DNA from: Peronospora farinosa
Lineage: Eukaryota; Oomycota; Peronosporomycetes; Peronosporales; Peronosporaceae
NCBI GenBank assembly: GCA_947646735.1
Contig: CANTFK010000186.1
Coordinates: 1-64,000, forward strand
Length of the DNA: 64,000 nucleotides
Reading direction: 5' to 3'
The position numbers and the translations under genes are program-made. Positions 32,179 to 44,617 of the stretch are shown here, piece after piece. Every line of letters starts with the position of its first letter. The first letter of the stretch is position 1. The notes beneath the pieces are model-generated. The model did not search any database and was not told the DNA's origin. It saw only the letters and a program-made list of their open reading frames with translations.

Positions 32179-35009
32179 ATGAATGAGCTCACGCCCAGTC
32201 ATCCTGCGCCTTCGCCCTCACAGTCACGCAGTCTCGCAACGCCCTACGCCTTCTCCTCGAACGCTAACGTCGTTAACGTTGCTGCCATGGACCGTAAAAG
32301 GTTGGAAATGAATGTGCATTTTTCTTAAAGTTGAAGCGACAAGGCGTATGACGCTTGACGTCCGTCCCCCTTCCCCTTTTTGCTTGACGAAAGCAGTAGC
32401 TACTACACCTTGTCCCGTATGTGGTAGCATACGACCAGCTGAAGAATGACCAAATGAGACGAGGGGGAAGAAAAAAAACAGAAAGGGGGGATGGACTCGT
32501 CATGAAATTTCATTTGCTTGAGCGTATGCACTGGACCAATGTAACAGCCTCGTGACTAATTGATTTCGTGCCATTTTTTATGACTGTGACTGTAGTTTTC
32601 AAGGCGTTTCTCGAGGAAGTGGAAATCTGAGTACACCCAAGTATCAGACACAGCAGCAGCAGCAGCAGCAGCAGCATCAAGTGAACGAGTATCATACTGG
32701 ATCATATGCATCTACAAACTATTTACACCTCAAGAGTCCGTCAGACAACCGAGGCAATCATGGAAACAAGTTTGATTATACGACATCCAATCAACAATAC
32801 TCGCCACATCCAACACAACAACAGCAGTCGTATCCATCACCATATGGCTACGCAACGTATGGACAGAATTATTCTACCACTGGAGACTATTCACAGCAAC
32901 AGCAGCAGCAACACCAGCAATCGCAGCAGCATCAGCATCAGCAACAGCAACAATCGTCACAGCAGCAGCAGCATCAGCAGTACCACGGAGCTTATGGACA
33001 AGTAGGTGAGACAAATCCCTTGGGTATGCTGGTGAGTTCGGCGACGAACCCACATGCACCTCACGACGCCATGCCGCATGATCATGTGAATATTGGGATC
33101 AAGGACACAGGAGACCGCAAGTTCAGGCAGCCGTACGGTGTAGTAGCAACCGACTCGTTTCTGAATTCCAGTGGCGGCTACGTACATGGCGTTGAGCGTC
33201 CTGGTAACGTGGTGCAGATCAAAACAATGTCCAACAGTTCGCAGCAGCAACAGTCAATGTACCAGCGCTCGAACATGTATGGCACGGCGTATTTCTCCCA
33301 GCAGCAGCGTACACAGGATACGTCCCAACAGCACAGTCCATTGGATTTGGTGCCTCCGAGGTCTGCAGTGAGAACTAACTTTGACAACGGAAATGTGACG
33401 TCTTCCAATATGGGACGTGGCATGAACAGCGGTGTCGGTGGCATGTTTAGTGCTGGATCGCGCATGCCGCAGTTCAGTTCTGGTTCTTCGGGCTCCTCCT
33501 TGACGACACGACTAAAGGACGGAGGTGTGGACATTTCAACTGGCGCTTCTTCCAATGGCAGTCACATGTCCTATATGCAGCAGCAACCTGCCGCAAAGTC
33601 ACTTGGTCATACACACTCGACCTCGTTGTATGCAGATGTTGCCAGCTCAACGACGTCGATGTCAATGGTGAGCTTGTCATCGGAAGGTCCGACGGCACCA
33701 GTCAATGTAAATGCTTTGTACACGTCGTCGTTAGCACCACCTCCGACTCAACTCAACACAAGCGGTGAAGACACATGCGGGTTGTGCAGTGGGACACACA
33801 GTGATAGGATTGCTAACCATTGCGGCCATCGATTTCATGCCCAGTGTCTGCACACATGGGGAGGATTGACAACATGTCCAATGTGCGCACAGGTACGTAC
33901 GGTGCCTGTCGGTGAAGTTTTTTCTGATGTTGTCGCTCAGGGTGTTTATGTGTTGCTGTTACGTATAGACATCAAACACTATCACAGGCCTTTCGCATAT
34001 GAACGCCGTCAGCTATGGTACAGGAGGAGAGACTGTTTCTGCAATGTCACAAGGCTCGACAGGACAAGGAGATATGCCCTTGAGTAGTGGTGATATTATT
34101 AACAACAGCACCACTAATGTGGGCACCAATGCTGTGTCCATGTCGCCAAATTCTGTGGGATCCTCGCAAGTTGCAGCAAACAACAACCTGCAATTGAGCA
34201 ATGCTATGTCAGGCGGGCGGCCTCCCCCTATTGACACGCGCAATTTTGATAACCGTCTGGGACCAACGACATTAAGCGGGGGAAAGCGTAGCGTATCGTC
34301 AACTCGCTCGGGTTCCAGTAGTGGTCGTGTGCGCAAAAATAAGAAGTTGAAAGACTGCTCTGTGCCGGGCTGTGACCGCACGGTTCGCTCGCGGGGACTT
34401 TGCAAGGGTCATGGTGGTGGCCGTCGCTGCGGGTTTGCTGGTTGCGGACTTAGCGATCAAGGTGGTGGCTTTTGCATTAGTCATGGTGGTGGTAAGCGTT
34501 GCCAGCACGAGGGTTGCGACAACTCGGCTCAGTCACGTGGGCTGTGCAAGCTGCATGGAGGTGGTAGTCGCTGCACGGTACCTAACTGCACTAAAAGCTC
34601 ACAGGGCCGTGGACTGTGCCGTGCCCATGGTGGCGGTCGTCGTTGCATGGTCGAAGGCTGCAACAAAACGGATCGGCGTGCAGGCTACTGCGTGACGCAT
34701 GGTGCAGACAAGAAGTGCATCATTCCCGAGTGTTCCAAAACGGGTCGCATCGACAATATGTGCACGAAACACTACTTTGAACGACACCCAGCGCAGCCAC
34801 CAGGAACCGTGAGCATGACTCCTTCCCCTGTCATCACTGTGAATGCTAACACAAGCGCGGCAAGAGCTCGCGCTGAGAGAAAGAAAGCAGCTGAACAGCA
34901 AGGTACCGTTAACTATGTGGGCTCGTCTTCAGTGATGCTTGCTGGATCCGTTTCAACGCCCTTTGATGGACGGTTAGGTGGGGCGATGTCAAAAACTGAG
35001 CCGTTTTAG
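32179..35009 (+). CDS. RING-finger protein with six WRKY19-like CHC zinc knuckles and polyQ
   Basis: Three exons (32179-32293, 32604-33896, 33988-35009) close in phase to 809 residues. The N-terminus is S/T/P-rich, followed by CAG-coded glutamine tracts around residues 56-150 and a long disordered region. A compact RING-H2 lies near 428-468 (CGLC, NHCGHRFHAQC, CPMC). A basic patch RVRKNKKLK then leads into six repeats of about 25 residues at about 592-745, each C-x4-C-x6/7-GxC-x2-HGG (for example CSVPGCDRTVRSRGLCKGHG). These match the zinc-finger array found beside WRKY19 in plants and expanded in oomycetes. A nuclear E3 ligase or DNA/RNA-binding role is inferred. The intron-2 donor (GTACGG, four bases after a tempting GTACGT) was chosen because only it keeps the frame. 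Confidence 0.75.
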
Positions 35010-37388
35010 ACCTCAGTCCAAAGGTGCTTGCAATGCTGGTATTGGAAGCTATCCGACTCATCATGAGATTGTAAAAATTGGACTCATGGCTGGATGTGTG
35101 GCATAAGGTGACAGTGGGGCAAGCGTGGGAGTGGATAGAAATGTCGGACGGACCGAGGAATGTATTTGTATCGAGGCAAAATGCACAAAGTGGAATTACA
35201 TCTCAACGACTTGAGCTGGATGGAGACTGAAGCGAAAAGAGAATTGGATGGTCGGACCGAGAATGAAACGGGCGACTTACAGAAGAGAAAAAAATGAAGA
35301 CGAGACGAATGAAGTTGAAGTGACAAAAACTGAAGATTGAAGACGCACAACGCGGATGAAAAATGGACAAAGTCCAAGGCCAGATGAATGAAGGAGGGCC
35401 AGTACAAAATTGCAAACTGTGCAAATTGCACTCGTGGCAGGCATCAAGTGAAATTGAATTACAACTTGGAAGCGAACGAGAGCAAAATGTGAAATGCAGT
35501 AAAGAAAAACAAGAAAGTTGATAAGATTCAGGGTTGCTCCTCGCTAAATAGATTGCGTACAAGTTTGAATGGGGCTGGGGATGCGTGGAATACCTGATCA
35601 CAGCCAGAGAGGACGGACAGCGCAAAGCGAAGCTTAGCGAGGGAGCGACCCATTGCATATATAGGAAAATTCAAGTAGCGCAGTAAAGTGAGCACTCCTC
35701 AGAAATCAAAATTGGGGAGGATGTTGAAGAAATAACAAAGCTCACAGATGAATGTTTCAACTTGCGTCCACGTCCTTTCCACTCAAGACGGAACGTTTCT
35801 TTGCGTCAAGTCGCCTTTGATTTGACAGGTTTGCAGCTATATCGACTGGTGGGTGAGATCTTAGCGTCTCACTCGTGTGGAACTTCAGAAGGTGCAGTTT
35901 AGAACTGCTTGTCGCTGTTGCGACTTGTTTCGGTGAACAGTTGCAGCAAAACGGACAAAGTGACTGCAAACCGTAAGGTACAATGCAGGCGCTTCTGTCG
36001 ATGCTGTCTTGGAAGAGGATGTACTCGACGAAAATAGCCACTGGAGGAGTCAAACACGCACTTTTAACCCCCTTCAAGCCCAATTTACAGCTACTAAGCG
36101 TAAGGATCACCCAGCTGAACGCGATCAGCATCAATGGTTTCAAGTCCCCAAGCAGCTTCCAAAGGTTTTGGTGCACTAGAACCGCTGCAAGTGCGAGTCT
36201 TGCCGACAGCAAGACTTAATAAGTGCCCGCATATACATCAACCAGGCTAGCAAGTAATGCAGATCCAAAGAACTCTGCAAGAACTAGAAGCTTACCAGCT
36301 TTGCCAACAAGTTCAGGAGCTCAGCCACTTTTGAACACCTTTAATCAGCGATTAACTGATACATGCTCGTTTAGCTTCCGAAGAGCGCCATTAATGCAGG
36401 CATCTGCAAAATCTTGAGCCTCAAGGAGACTTTATGGCTCAAAGGTTCTACTCATCTTGAATGTCGCGCATGACACGCTTTCCTAGTTCTAACGCCCTCC
36501 TCTTCTTCCAATTTTTGATGTTACTGTTGACAGTTGGTTCATTTGATCTAGCGACGCTTGAAAATCGAAACGCTTCGGCAAAACACGAGCATATTGAGCT
36601 CTTCATTATGAGCTCTTTCTTGGCAATTGTTACGACTCTTGAATGTTGTCGTAGAGCAAGTCGCGTTTGGCTTCTGACTGCATTTGCTTTTCGTTTTTCG
36701 AGTCACAAGAGTTCTTGTGTGTGATTGAGTTCTTTATCAGCAGCCTTATCTTAAGCATGAGCTACTACTCACCTTCTTGGTAACATTCCAAAGGTGCTGA
36801 TAACGCTACTACGCGCCTGCTTTAGCCCTATCTAGCTTTTTAGCACTCCATAGTTGAGTGGATTGCCAACTCGCTAACACTGGCCTTGTTTAAGCTGGTC
36901 AAGCTCGGCATGAACCTCATTGCATGAGCTTGCTGCCGTACCATATAGCAAAAGCTCGTATTTTCAAGTTCCAACCTTGCTTCAAGAAGTGCTAGTCTCG
37001 CAGGCTCCTTAAACGAAAGGATGATACCAAGAACAAGCGTGCACGACGCACGGATTTAACGACCACTTCCGGTTCGGTAAACGTGGTAGCGCATTAGGGG
37101 CTGGATACCTCACTGTCTCTTGGACTCTAAAGATAACCCTTTGGTTCGAGTTATCGAACAAATGGGTAGCATAGTCCCTGACGTTCCGACAGGTCAGACC
37201 TCGAATCGTGCCATCTCACTAGGTGTCAATGGGCGTTGCTCCACACTATTATTGTTAATATGGGTGTAGACACACCGGAATCCAGCATACTAACCGACTT
37301 GGTCAGTGGCTCGCACCAATAGCGCTTTTGTTTTCTAGCGAAGGTAGGTTCATGAATCTATAAAGCCTCACTAGGAACATGGCACGTA
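35010..37388. other. Intergenic region, purine-rich then decayed repeat-like
   Basis: 35090-35530 is strongly purine-rich on the plus strand, so long minus-strand frames there are artefacts of composition. From 35.7 kb on, the DNA looks like old coding sequence with many stops. One minus frame (36212-35757) is open for 151 codons with hydrophobic stretches but has no ATG at its start and no recognisable family. Confidence 0.4.
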
Positions 37389-37655
37389 GTGCCTAAGGTT
37401 TTTAGATTTCTAATCGATATAGGTTCATGGTGTTCCAACCAAGCCATACCAAATATGTCGATGGTGAACACATACACATTATACTCGTCTTGGCAAGTGC
37501 GGCTGGAAATAGCGCATACTTTTTCCTGCTTATTGCAGAATGTTCGGTTCGAATACACTGACGTCTTTGTCGACCATTTTTTGTCGATAGTTGATGATCC
37601 TACTGTAAAAGTTCGTCATGCCTGTGCTGACGGTGTTTATCTTATAGATGATTGA
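37389..37655 (+). pseudogene. HEAT-repeat-like fragment
   Basis: The frame has no ATG at its start. Its middle reads SSWQVRLEIAHTFSCLLQNV and then SIVDDPTVKVRHACADGV, two helices-turn-helices of HEAT type (D-x-x-W-x-V-R pattern), as in PP2A/PP4 scaffold or regulatory subunits. Only about two repeats are present and nothing recognisable flanks them, so this is a relic rather than a gene. Confidence 0.4.
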
Positions 37656-39390
37656 GGTCATATCTCGAGTACAAGTCTAGGACAAGGTATCGCTCGATTC
37701 GTCAAAAAATTCTAACCTAAGTTCAACCTTTAGGAACGATTACGCAAGCACCGGCACCTGTTGCGAAATAAACCGGGATAAAATCACCTTCTTGCTCTTT
37801 AGCGCCTCAGCATATCGCTGAATCCATTCAAGTGAAGGGCGCCGGACATAATTATCTGACGTCCTGAGTCCATAAGAATTGACCATAGCTTATTTAAGCC
37901 TTTGATGGTTGCCGACACAACACCAATAAGCCTGGCTTGTATTCACGCTTCTTGAAAACTTCCACGAAGTCTGGGGCTAAGCCCTACTCACCTCTACCTC
38001 CTAGAGGTTCTACAGAACTTAGTTCATTCCAAGTAGGGCTCCCTGCACCTACTTGGAGTCGACGTGTTCCCCAGCCACACCATCCTTTTTGGCTTGGGAT
38101 GGGGTTCCGGTTCTGTCGATTTTAATGTTGCTTATGCAACGGGCAACTTGGACGGAGGTGCCTCATTCTTCCACACATGTGGCATCTACGGATGTAACGT
38201 TGATTCTCTGCTTTTTAGCTCAGCTTCTTCAATTTCAGCATGGCTAAGGTCCATGGACTCAGCCCTATCAAGTGAACATGAATGATACCCATGTGTATCA
38301 AAGCAAGCCGCATTACATGTGAAACCGACGTTTAACGCGACATCAAGAGCCTTTTCGAAGATCAAATGGTGGACACGAAAGACTTCCGTCCAGGCAACTC
38401 CCGTGCGAAGACCCAAAAATGGCCACCCGGACCTCTTCTTAGAGCAAATTCAGCTGCATTGCAGCGAGGAGAGTGCTGATCTCTTAAACATGGTCCGACG
38501 ATTACTTTTCTTGTCGGAAAGACCCAAAGCGTTATCGCACGCGATAAGCCTGATATGGCGGAAGAGCCAACAAGCTTTTCTTGCGCCGTCGCTTCTTCAC
38601 GACGATGATGGAGGAAGGCGTACTTAGTCACATCAACAAGCTCAAGACGCTAGCCGAGCAGCTAGAAGCTGCGGGTGCTTTAGTGTGCGAGGACGATCTA
38701 GTGTTCACGTAACTTGGCAGCCTGAGCGAATCATATAAGTTCTTAATCACGGCGCTGGATTCGCGGTCTGACACTCTCAAATGGGAACTCGTGACGTCCC
38801 GACTGCTTCATGAAGAGATGAAGCGCAAGGAGCACGAGGGGAGTCGATAGAGCTACGCAAGTTCATGCATTCATGACAAGAGACAATCAACGTAAAGGAC
38901 GACCAGTGAAGAAGACTGGTCCGTGCCACAACTGCGGAAAGATTGGCCACTGTATCGCGGAGTGTCCCTCACGTACCTAAGACAACGCTGACAGATATCG
39001 TCCGCAGCGCTTCCGAGACAACGCTGAGCGATAATGATCGCAGCGTGCAAACGTCGTTCAAGAAGAGGATTCGGACTACTATTTATTCTCAGTTGGTAGG
39101 ACAAAATCCACCAAGTCGAGTGACGTCTGGATGATCGACTCTGGTGCGACGCAGCACATGACGCGCTCCAAGAAGTTCATGCGGAACTACAAAGCTTCAC
39201 TCCAGTCGACGTTCACCTCGCAGGCGACGGGATTGTGCAAGCCATAGGAAGTGGTGACATCATCATGTTAATAAAGACTCCTCAAGGGATGGTGAATGGT
39301 GTACTCACCAACGTGTGGCACATCCCGAAATTGTTTAGAAACCTGTTTTCGGTCGGTCGTTTTACCAAAGATGTTCTGGTGGAATGGATT

Positions 39391-40961
39391 TTTAAACAAC
39401 GTAGGAGAACCACAAACACACACAGCGCCGGACTGCCGACTTACGGAGGGGGTACCCCGATACCGTGTCGTGTCAACCTTGGGTCTCACCTTGTGTGTCC
39501 GTCGGCTTGCTGGTCTTGCTCCTCGGTTGACGCAGAAGACTTAAAGACTTGGTCTCGTATAGAGAGACTTGGTGTTCCCCGAGTGAATATACTTCACTTG
39601 GGACCGGGTTTCTTGAGCTCGATCGACTGAGTCGAGAGCGATGCACCTGGTACTATGTACCCCTTTCGGTGGCTAACGGTTCTTGGTCCTTGGATTCCTT
39701 AAATTTGTTCCCCGTAGGGAAACCGCTTTTTGTAGCGGGTCTTGGACGGGTACGAATTCACTGGCCAAAATATTTCCTGGGGTTCGTTCGAGCTTGAAAC
39801 TTACCACACGACTGTCTTCAACGGGGGGGGGGGGGCAAAATATATTCCTCCCCCGGAACAGGTGGGTAGATCGAAACAAGTTCGCACTTAAGTCTTGACA
39901 CTTACTTGACACTTCAGCCAACTATCCTGAGGTTCAACTTGCGTTGCCTGAGCCGTCACCTCACCTGACGTCGGGAGGCCAAGGGGTTTCCCGCCCAGAA
40001 TAGGTGAGGTGACGGAGAAGAGCTTGGAGGGAGGCGCATAGAGCTGCTACGTGTGATGCAAATTCGAGTGTGTTTATTTATCTTATTCTCTGTATGCTTT
40101 TCTTGTCTAATCCTAACCCTTTGCTCTGGATGGTACCACGTGTCAACTTGTGAAAGAACAACTGGCTCTTTTAGGACATTGGACTTGTACCGGCTCTGCA
40201 CTTTAGGGAAGCCTTGTACCTTCTATAACCTTGGGCCACATGGGGTACCGTGTGACATTGGGTCCACCGGTCACCTGGTCCACTTGGTCACCTGGGTCAC
40301 CTGGGCCACCTGGGCCACCTGGGCCACCTTGTCACCTGGGTCATGGGCCACTTGAATCACCTGGTAACCTGGGCCTTGGGTTGTCCTAACCTGCCCTAGC
40401 GGCACTGGACATTCGGGCACTTAGACTTGTACCGAATTGTAGTGAGGGGCATCTGGCACCTTCTCCGAACTCGGGACCTTGGACCACTTCGGGGTCCTGG
40501 TCACTCTCTGTCATTCATTCGAGATAGTGACCGATATCTTTACGACAGTTATTATAAAAACTTCGAAGGGCCTCCATTTCTCTGGCACTTCTCCACATAC
40601 GCCTGTCCCTGTTGACTGGAAATCCTGTCCCCGGTTAATGAAAACCCTGTCCCCGGTAGCTGGTACCCTTGTCCTCAGTAACTGAGATACGCCTGTCCCT
40701 GGTGACTGGTACCCCTGTCCCTGGTGCCCTATCCCCTGTAATTGTTATCCTGTCCCTGGTGACCCTCATTTGAATCTTGGAACCTTGCGAGGTCTGGATT
40801 CTTTCCCCTTTTATTGTGATATCCTCAAGTTCCCGATTCTCCTGGTACTTCTCCACAATGTCGGCCCGGTAACCTTTACAAAAGACGGATGCTATGATGA
40901 AGAAAAAGGCGTCAAGTAGAAGATAGGTGTTACGGAAGGTAGAGGCCTGTTCAAGCTCCAA
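39391..40961. other. Foreign low-complexity segment inside the copia element
   Basis: This 1.57-kb stretch replaces the copia integrase and has no coding potential that I recognise. It contains a run of G at about 39823-39836, a hairpin with 14-bp arms (39953-39966 and 40002-40015, CCGTCACCTCACCT), an 11-bp tandem array of CACCTGGGYCA type at about 40263-40340, and a degenerate CCTGTCCCYGGT array at about 40603-40765. It is probably an inserted, itself decayed, repeat. Confidence 0.55.
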
Positions 40962-42624
40962 ATGAGTCCACTGACGCAAGAAGAAGCTAATGTGGCCAAG
41001 TCATCGGGATGCCAACGGGACACCAGAAACGGTGATATTGACGATGACACTGAACCGATGGGGTCCTACTCAAATCGACACACGCGTACTCAGTCGCTCG
41101 AGGAAGCTACGGTGACCCCAGATTCCAAACGACACACGTCCAGAGGTCCTGCGCTCAAGCACTTATCGGCAGCTGCAACTGATTTTGAAGCTGCTCACAT
41201 CGTTGATTCAGTGGGGGAAGTGCCGATCACATTTAAGTCGGCGATGAAATCAAGCAATGCAGACAAGTGAAAGGAGGCATGCGACTCCGAGTTCGAATAT
41301 CTCTGCAAGAACAAGAAGTGGGAGCTCGTGTCATTGCCACGTGACCGCAAGGCCATCAGCAGCAAGTGGGTGCTCAATGTAAAGCAGACTTTTGAAGGCC
41401 TCATCTAGCGATACAAGGCGCGCCTTGTTATAGGGTTTCCTGCAAAAGTATGGTGAGGACTTCCAAGAGACGTTTGCGCCAGTTGCCAAGTTCACATCAA
41501 TCCGGATCATTTAAGCATTGGGGCCCAGTAAAAGCTTGTCAAGACGGCGTTCCTGAACGGTCAGCTCGAAGAAGATATCAACATAAAGCAACCCGAAGAA
41601 TTTGTTGACCCTATGTATCCCGACCTTGTGTGCAAGCTTAAGCAATCGTTGTACGGTCTCAAGCAATCGTCCCGCATGTGGAACCAGACCATTGACGAGT
41701 TCATGCGCAAGATCGGCTTCAACAAGTACGAGATGGATCATTGCGTATACGTCAAGCGTGAAAACATGGTCATGCTGTTTGTGGTGCTCTACGTATACGA
41801 CTTAATTCTCGCGTGTAAAGACATGGATCTGCTCGCAGCGAGCAAACATGCATTGAGTGAGCGCTTTGAGATGTCCTAACTCGGTGAGTTTAAGTACTGC
41901 CTCGGCATGGAAGTCGAGCGCAATGACAAGTCGGGCGTCGTGTCGATGAAGCAAAGCAAGTTCTTGTACTCGATTTTGACCAGAAAAGGTTCGGCATGCA
42001 AGACTGCAAACCCGCCAAAACATCTCAAGACCCTGGACTGAATCTGACCAAGACCATGTGCGAAGGAGGGTGCAATCATGAAGACACCATGAAAGGCGTA
42101 CCATATCGCAGTGCAGTCGGTGCTGTGTTGTACCTGATGGTCGGTACTCGACCGGACCTCGCCGCGGACGTATGCACACTGAGCCAGTTCGCGTCCGATC
42201 CGTGCCCGACGCATTGGCAAGCCCTCAAGCGCGTGTTACAGTATTTTCAAGCGACCCCGAAGCATGGTGTTTGTTTCTCTGGCTCCAGCAACGGTGAGTT
42301 AATTGGCTACTCGGATGCGGACTGGGCCGGCGACATAGAGACTCGACGCAGTACCAGCGGCTACGTGTTCGTGCTTAACGAGGTTTGCATCAGCTGGCGC
42401 AGTAAGTAGCAGCGCACTGTGGCTCTCTCATCAACAGAAGCAGAGTACATGACACTGTCAGAAGCAATTCAAGAGGCGTTTCGGCTCAAGGCGTTCCTGA
42501 GTGAACTTGGTGAAGAAAGGAGCGACGGTGCTTTGACGTTGTTTAAAGACAACCAAGGCGCAATCGCTTTGGCCAAGAACCCGAAGTTTCACAAGCGCAC
42601 GAAGCACATAGACATCCGCTATCA

Positions 42625-42629
42625 CTTTG
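42625..42629. repeat. Target-site duplication CTTTG, left copy
   Basis: CTTTG precedes the left LTR and recurs at 50130-50134 directly after the right LTR. It was originally one copy within the copia RNase H coding region. Confidence 0.93.
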
Positions 42630-42940
42630 TGTAATATGCAAACTATTACATATGTAGTTATAGGAATAATACATAATTACATAAGTAGGCATAGGGCAGT
42701 ATCCGATTAGCGGATACTACGCGCCAATATATTATTGGTTTATTATTGGGGTGCCAGACCAATAATTAGCCAATAATAAATTGACTTCCATATTGAGTGG
42801 TTCTCATGAGCTAGGGAACATATTCGCACTTACTGCGAATTAAAACAGAACAAAAACAGAGTTATATTTACGAGTTTACTAAGAGCGCTTCCTCAACGCT
42901 CTTTAAGTGTAAGACGATAACGGGTCCTTAGCACGTTACA
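42630..42940 (+). repeat. Left LTR of gypsy element
   Basis: Begins TGTAATATGC and ends GCACGTTACA. It is the same length as the right LTR at 49819-50129, with scattered substitutions concentrated at the start and near position 100-120. Confidence 0.95.
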
Positions 42941-42942
42941 CC

Positions 42943-42958
42943 TGGTAGCACTTCGTAG
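42943..42958 (+). other. Putative primer-binding site
   Basis: TGGTAGCACTTCGTAG begins two bases after the LTR, the usual position of a tRNA-complementary site starting TGG. The priming tRNA is not identified. Confidence 0.6.
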
Positions 42959-42966
42959 TCCTTCCA

Positions 42967-43996
42967 ATGACCAGATTCGAGATGAAAATGGGCGAGTCTT
43001 CGGTGGCTCCAGCGGTCTCGCTGGAGCATTCTGATTTTCCACATCTCACCTCGGTGGAGTGGCAGGCGCTACATCGCCTCGCGGCGGTTTCTGGTGAAAC
43101 TATTGTGACGTCGCTGCTGAGCACAGCGACGCCTGATGATCAACGTGCCGCCATCCAAAACTTCATGATGCGCGAGCTCGCCGAAGCGAATCGGCGAGTA
43201 TTGACTCCCTCGCGCACTTCGCACCATGACGCTAGCAAGATGGAGACGCCAACAAACTCCGGTGATGGTCCGGATCGTCTCCCCCTTAATCGCTAATTCG
43301 TGAGGTGGATATTGCAATAGCGTCAAGATTAACTGACGCTCCGACGGCCAAGGTCAATTTCCTGTTGTCTCGTCTTGCTGGCAAAGCCAAGGAATGGGCT
43401 CTCAGAAAGCTCGTCGTAGATGAGTTGGCGTTTCCTACGCTGGACGATATCCAGCGTGACTTACGACTGGCTTTCGAGCCTCCTCAAGATGAATCTCGCT
43501 TGCGTGCAGATTTCTTCTCACTCCGACAGGGCAAGCTGTCGATGCGTGACTACGTGCAGAAGACACGTCATCTTGCTTCGTGCATTACCACGCAGCCAAT
43601 TGACATCGACATGTCTTTATTTTTGGTATGCAAGAGGGCATGACGCGTTACTGCCTCACACGTGCTGAGCCAAAGTCCCTCGAGGAGGCATTTGCTCTCG
43701 CGCTTCGTGAGTATTACACTGTCACGTCGTCGTACCTGCACGCAGCGTCACAACATTCCCGGACGTCTGACCCAGAGTCAATGGAAATTGATGCAATTGA
43801 GTCTTCTCGTGGTCGCGGCAAATCATTAGACCGCGACATTCGCAATCCTAACACGATGAAGTGTTTTCGCTGTGGTAAAACAGGCCATCGTGCGGCTGTC
43901 TGTCGTGCACCTGCGCCGGTGGCTATGAACACAGCTGTCTCACGAGGAGACGCTGTGTCGTCGGTGGTCCCGCCAAAAAACGAGCGGGTTCAGTAG
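42967..43996 (+). pseudogene. Gypsy gag (broken)
   Basis: Three overlapping frames carry what was one gag: 42967-43296 (up to a stop after PLNR), about 43270-43643, and 43628-43996. The middle segment holds the capsid-like region ([19 protein letters not shown], then [16 protein letters not shown]) and the last one the zinc knuckle CFRCGKTGHRAAVC. A stop near 43296 and a frameshift near 43630 break it. Confidence 0.85.
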
Positions 43997-44020
43997 GCGC
44001 GGGTCGCCCTACTGGCAGAA

Positions 44021-44449
44021 ATGGAGCCCCGAGCAGCTCGGGCTCCTAGCCCCAAAGTGATTCATACTCACTTCAATGCCACCACCATGCGCGATGATTC
44101 GAGACTGATTATTATCAGTCTCATCGTCGCTGGAGTGAAGCGACCACTTCGAGCGTTGTTGGATTCTGGCGCTTCCAACAACTTCTTTCGTGCATCCTGT
44201 TTGACCCTTCTCCCGTCGACTGTCACGGTTCGAGAAGGTCCAGGTGACATCGTTGTCAAACTTGCCGATGGACAACCAAAACGTGTCCGGCGTAAAACAG
44301 TGGTTTTACCGTACACTTTCGACGGTTTCCAGAGCAGCGACGAATTTTTGGTGTACGAGATGAACTATGCATTTGATTGCATACTTGGGATACCGTGGCT
44401 GTCACAGTATCAGCCGAAGATAGATTGGCTATCTCGGTCCGTCAAATGA
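44021..44449 (+). pseudogene. Gypsy aspartic protease region
   Basis: A 142-codon frame with the catalytic ALLDSGASNNF motif and CILGIPWLSQYQP, the usual end of a retropepsin domain in gypsy elements. It is separated from gag by a stop, and the reading frame ends at 44449 before the repeat-rich linker. Confidence 0.85.
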
Positions 44450-44617
44450 CGAAGCGGTTATGACGTCAGTGAAGTGTTTACTCATTTGTTGGTCGCGTCA
44501 TTCGATTGGCCTCACATCAGGGTCGTGAACGAACTCGCCACGACTAGTAGTCAACACGGAGAGAGCGATGGCCCTCTGTGCGCAGTATGTTATGTTACAC
44601 TGACGGAGCCACACAAC

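Larger units (their letters stand above)
38560..42629 (+). mobile_element. Decayed Ty1/copia retrotransposon, 5' part
   Basis: Landmarks appear in copia order. The gag UBN2-like region is at 38590-38850 (MEEGVLSHINKLKTLAEQLE, with a stop after DDLVFT). A CCHC knuckle CHNCGKIGHCIAEC is at about 38929-38970. The protease core MIDSGATQHMTRS is at 39131, and the pre-integrase region WHIPKLFRNLFSVGRF at about 39310. The catalytic integrase is missing and replaced by the foreign segment 39391-40961. Reverse transcriptase resumes at about 41180 ([15 protein letters not shown] and LYVYDLILA, where the usual YVDD is YVYD), and RNase H follows with ALSSTEAEYM at about 42424. Multiple stops and frameshifts make it dead. 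It ends at the gypsy insertion; its last codons continue at 50135. Confidence 0.88.

Noticed and set aside
35084..35658. Minus-strand frames of 115-151 codons, rich in F, L, S and H
   Set aside because: They mirror a purine-rich plus strand; composition alone keeps them open, and no family is recognisable.
37080..37160. tRNA-like stretch (GGTAGCGCATTAG.., TTGGACTCTAAAG.., GGTTCGAGTTATCG)
   Set aside because: D-, anticodon- and T-loop-like words occur, but the spacing is wrong and no acceptor stem pairs.
40635..40979. Minus-strand frame of 114 codons over the CCTGTCCC array
   Set aside because: It is produced by the tandem repeat and has no protein-like features beyond it.
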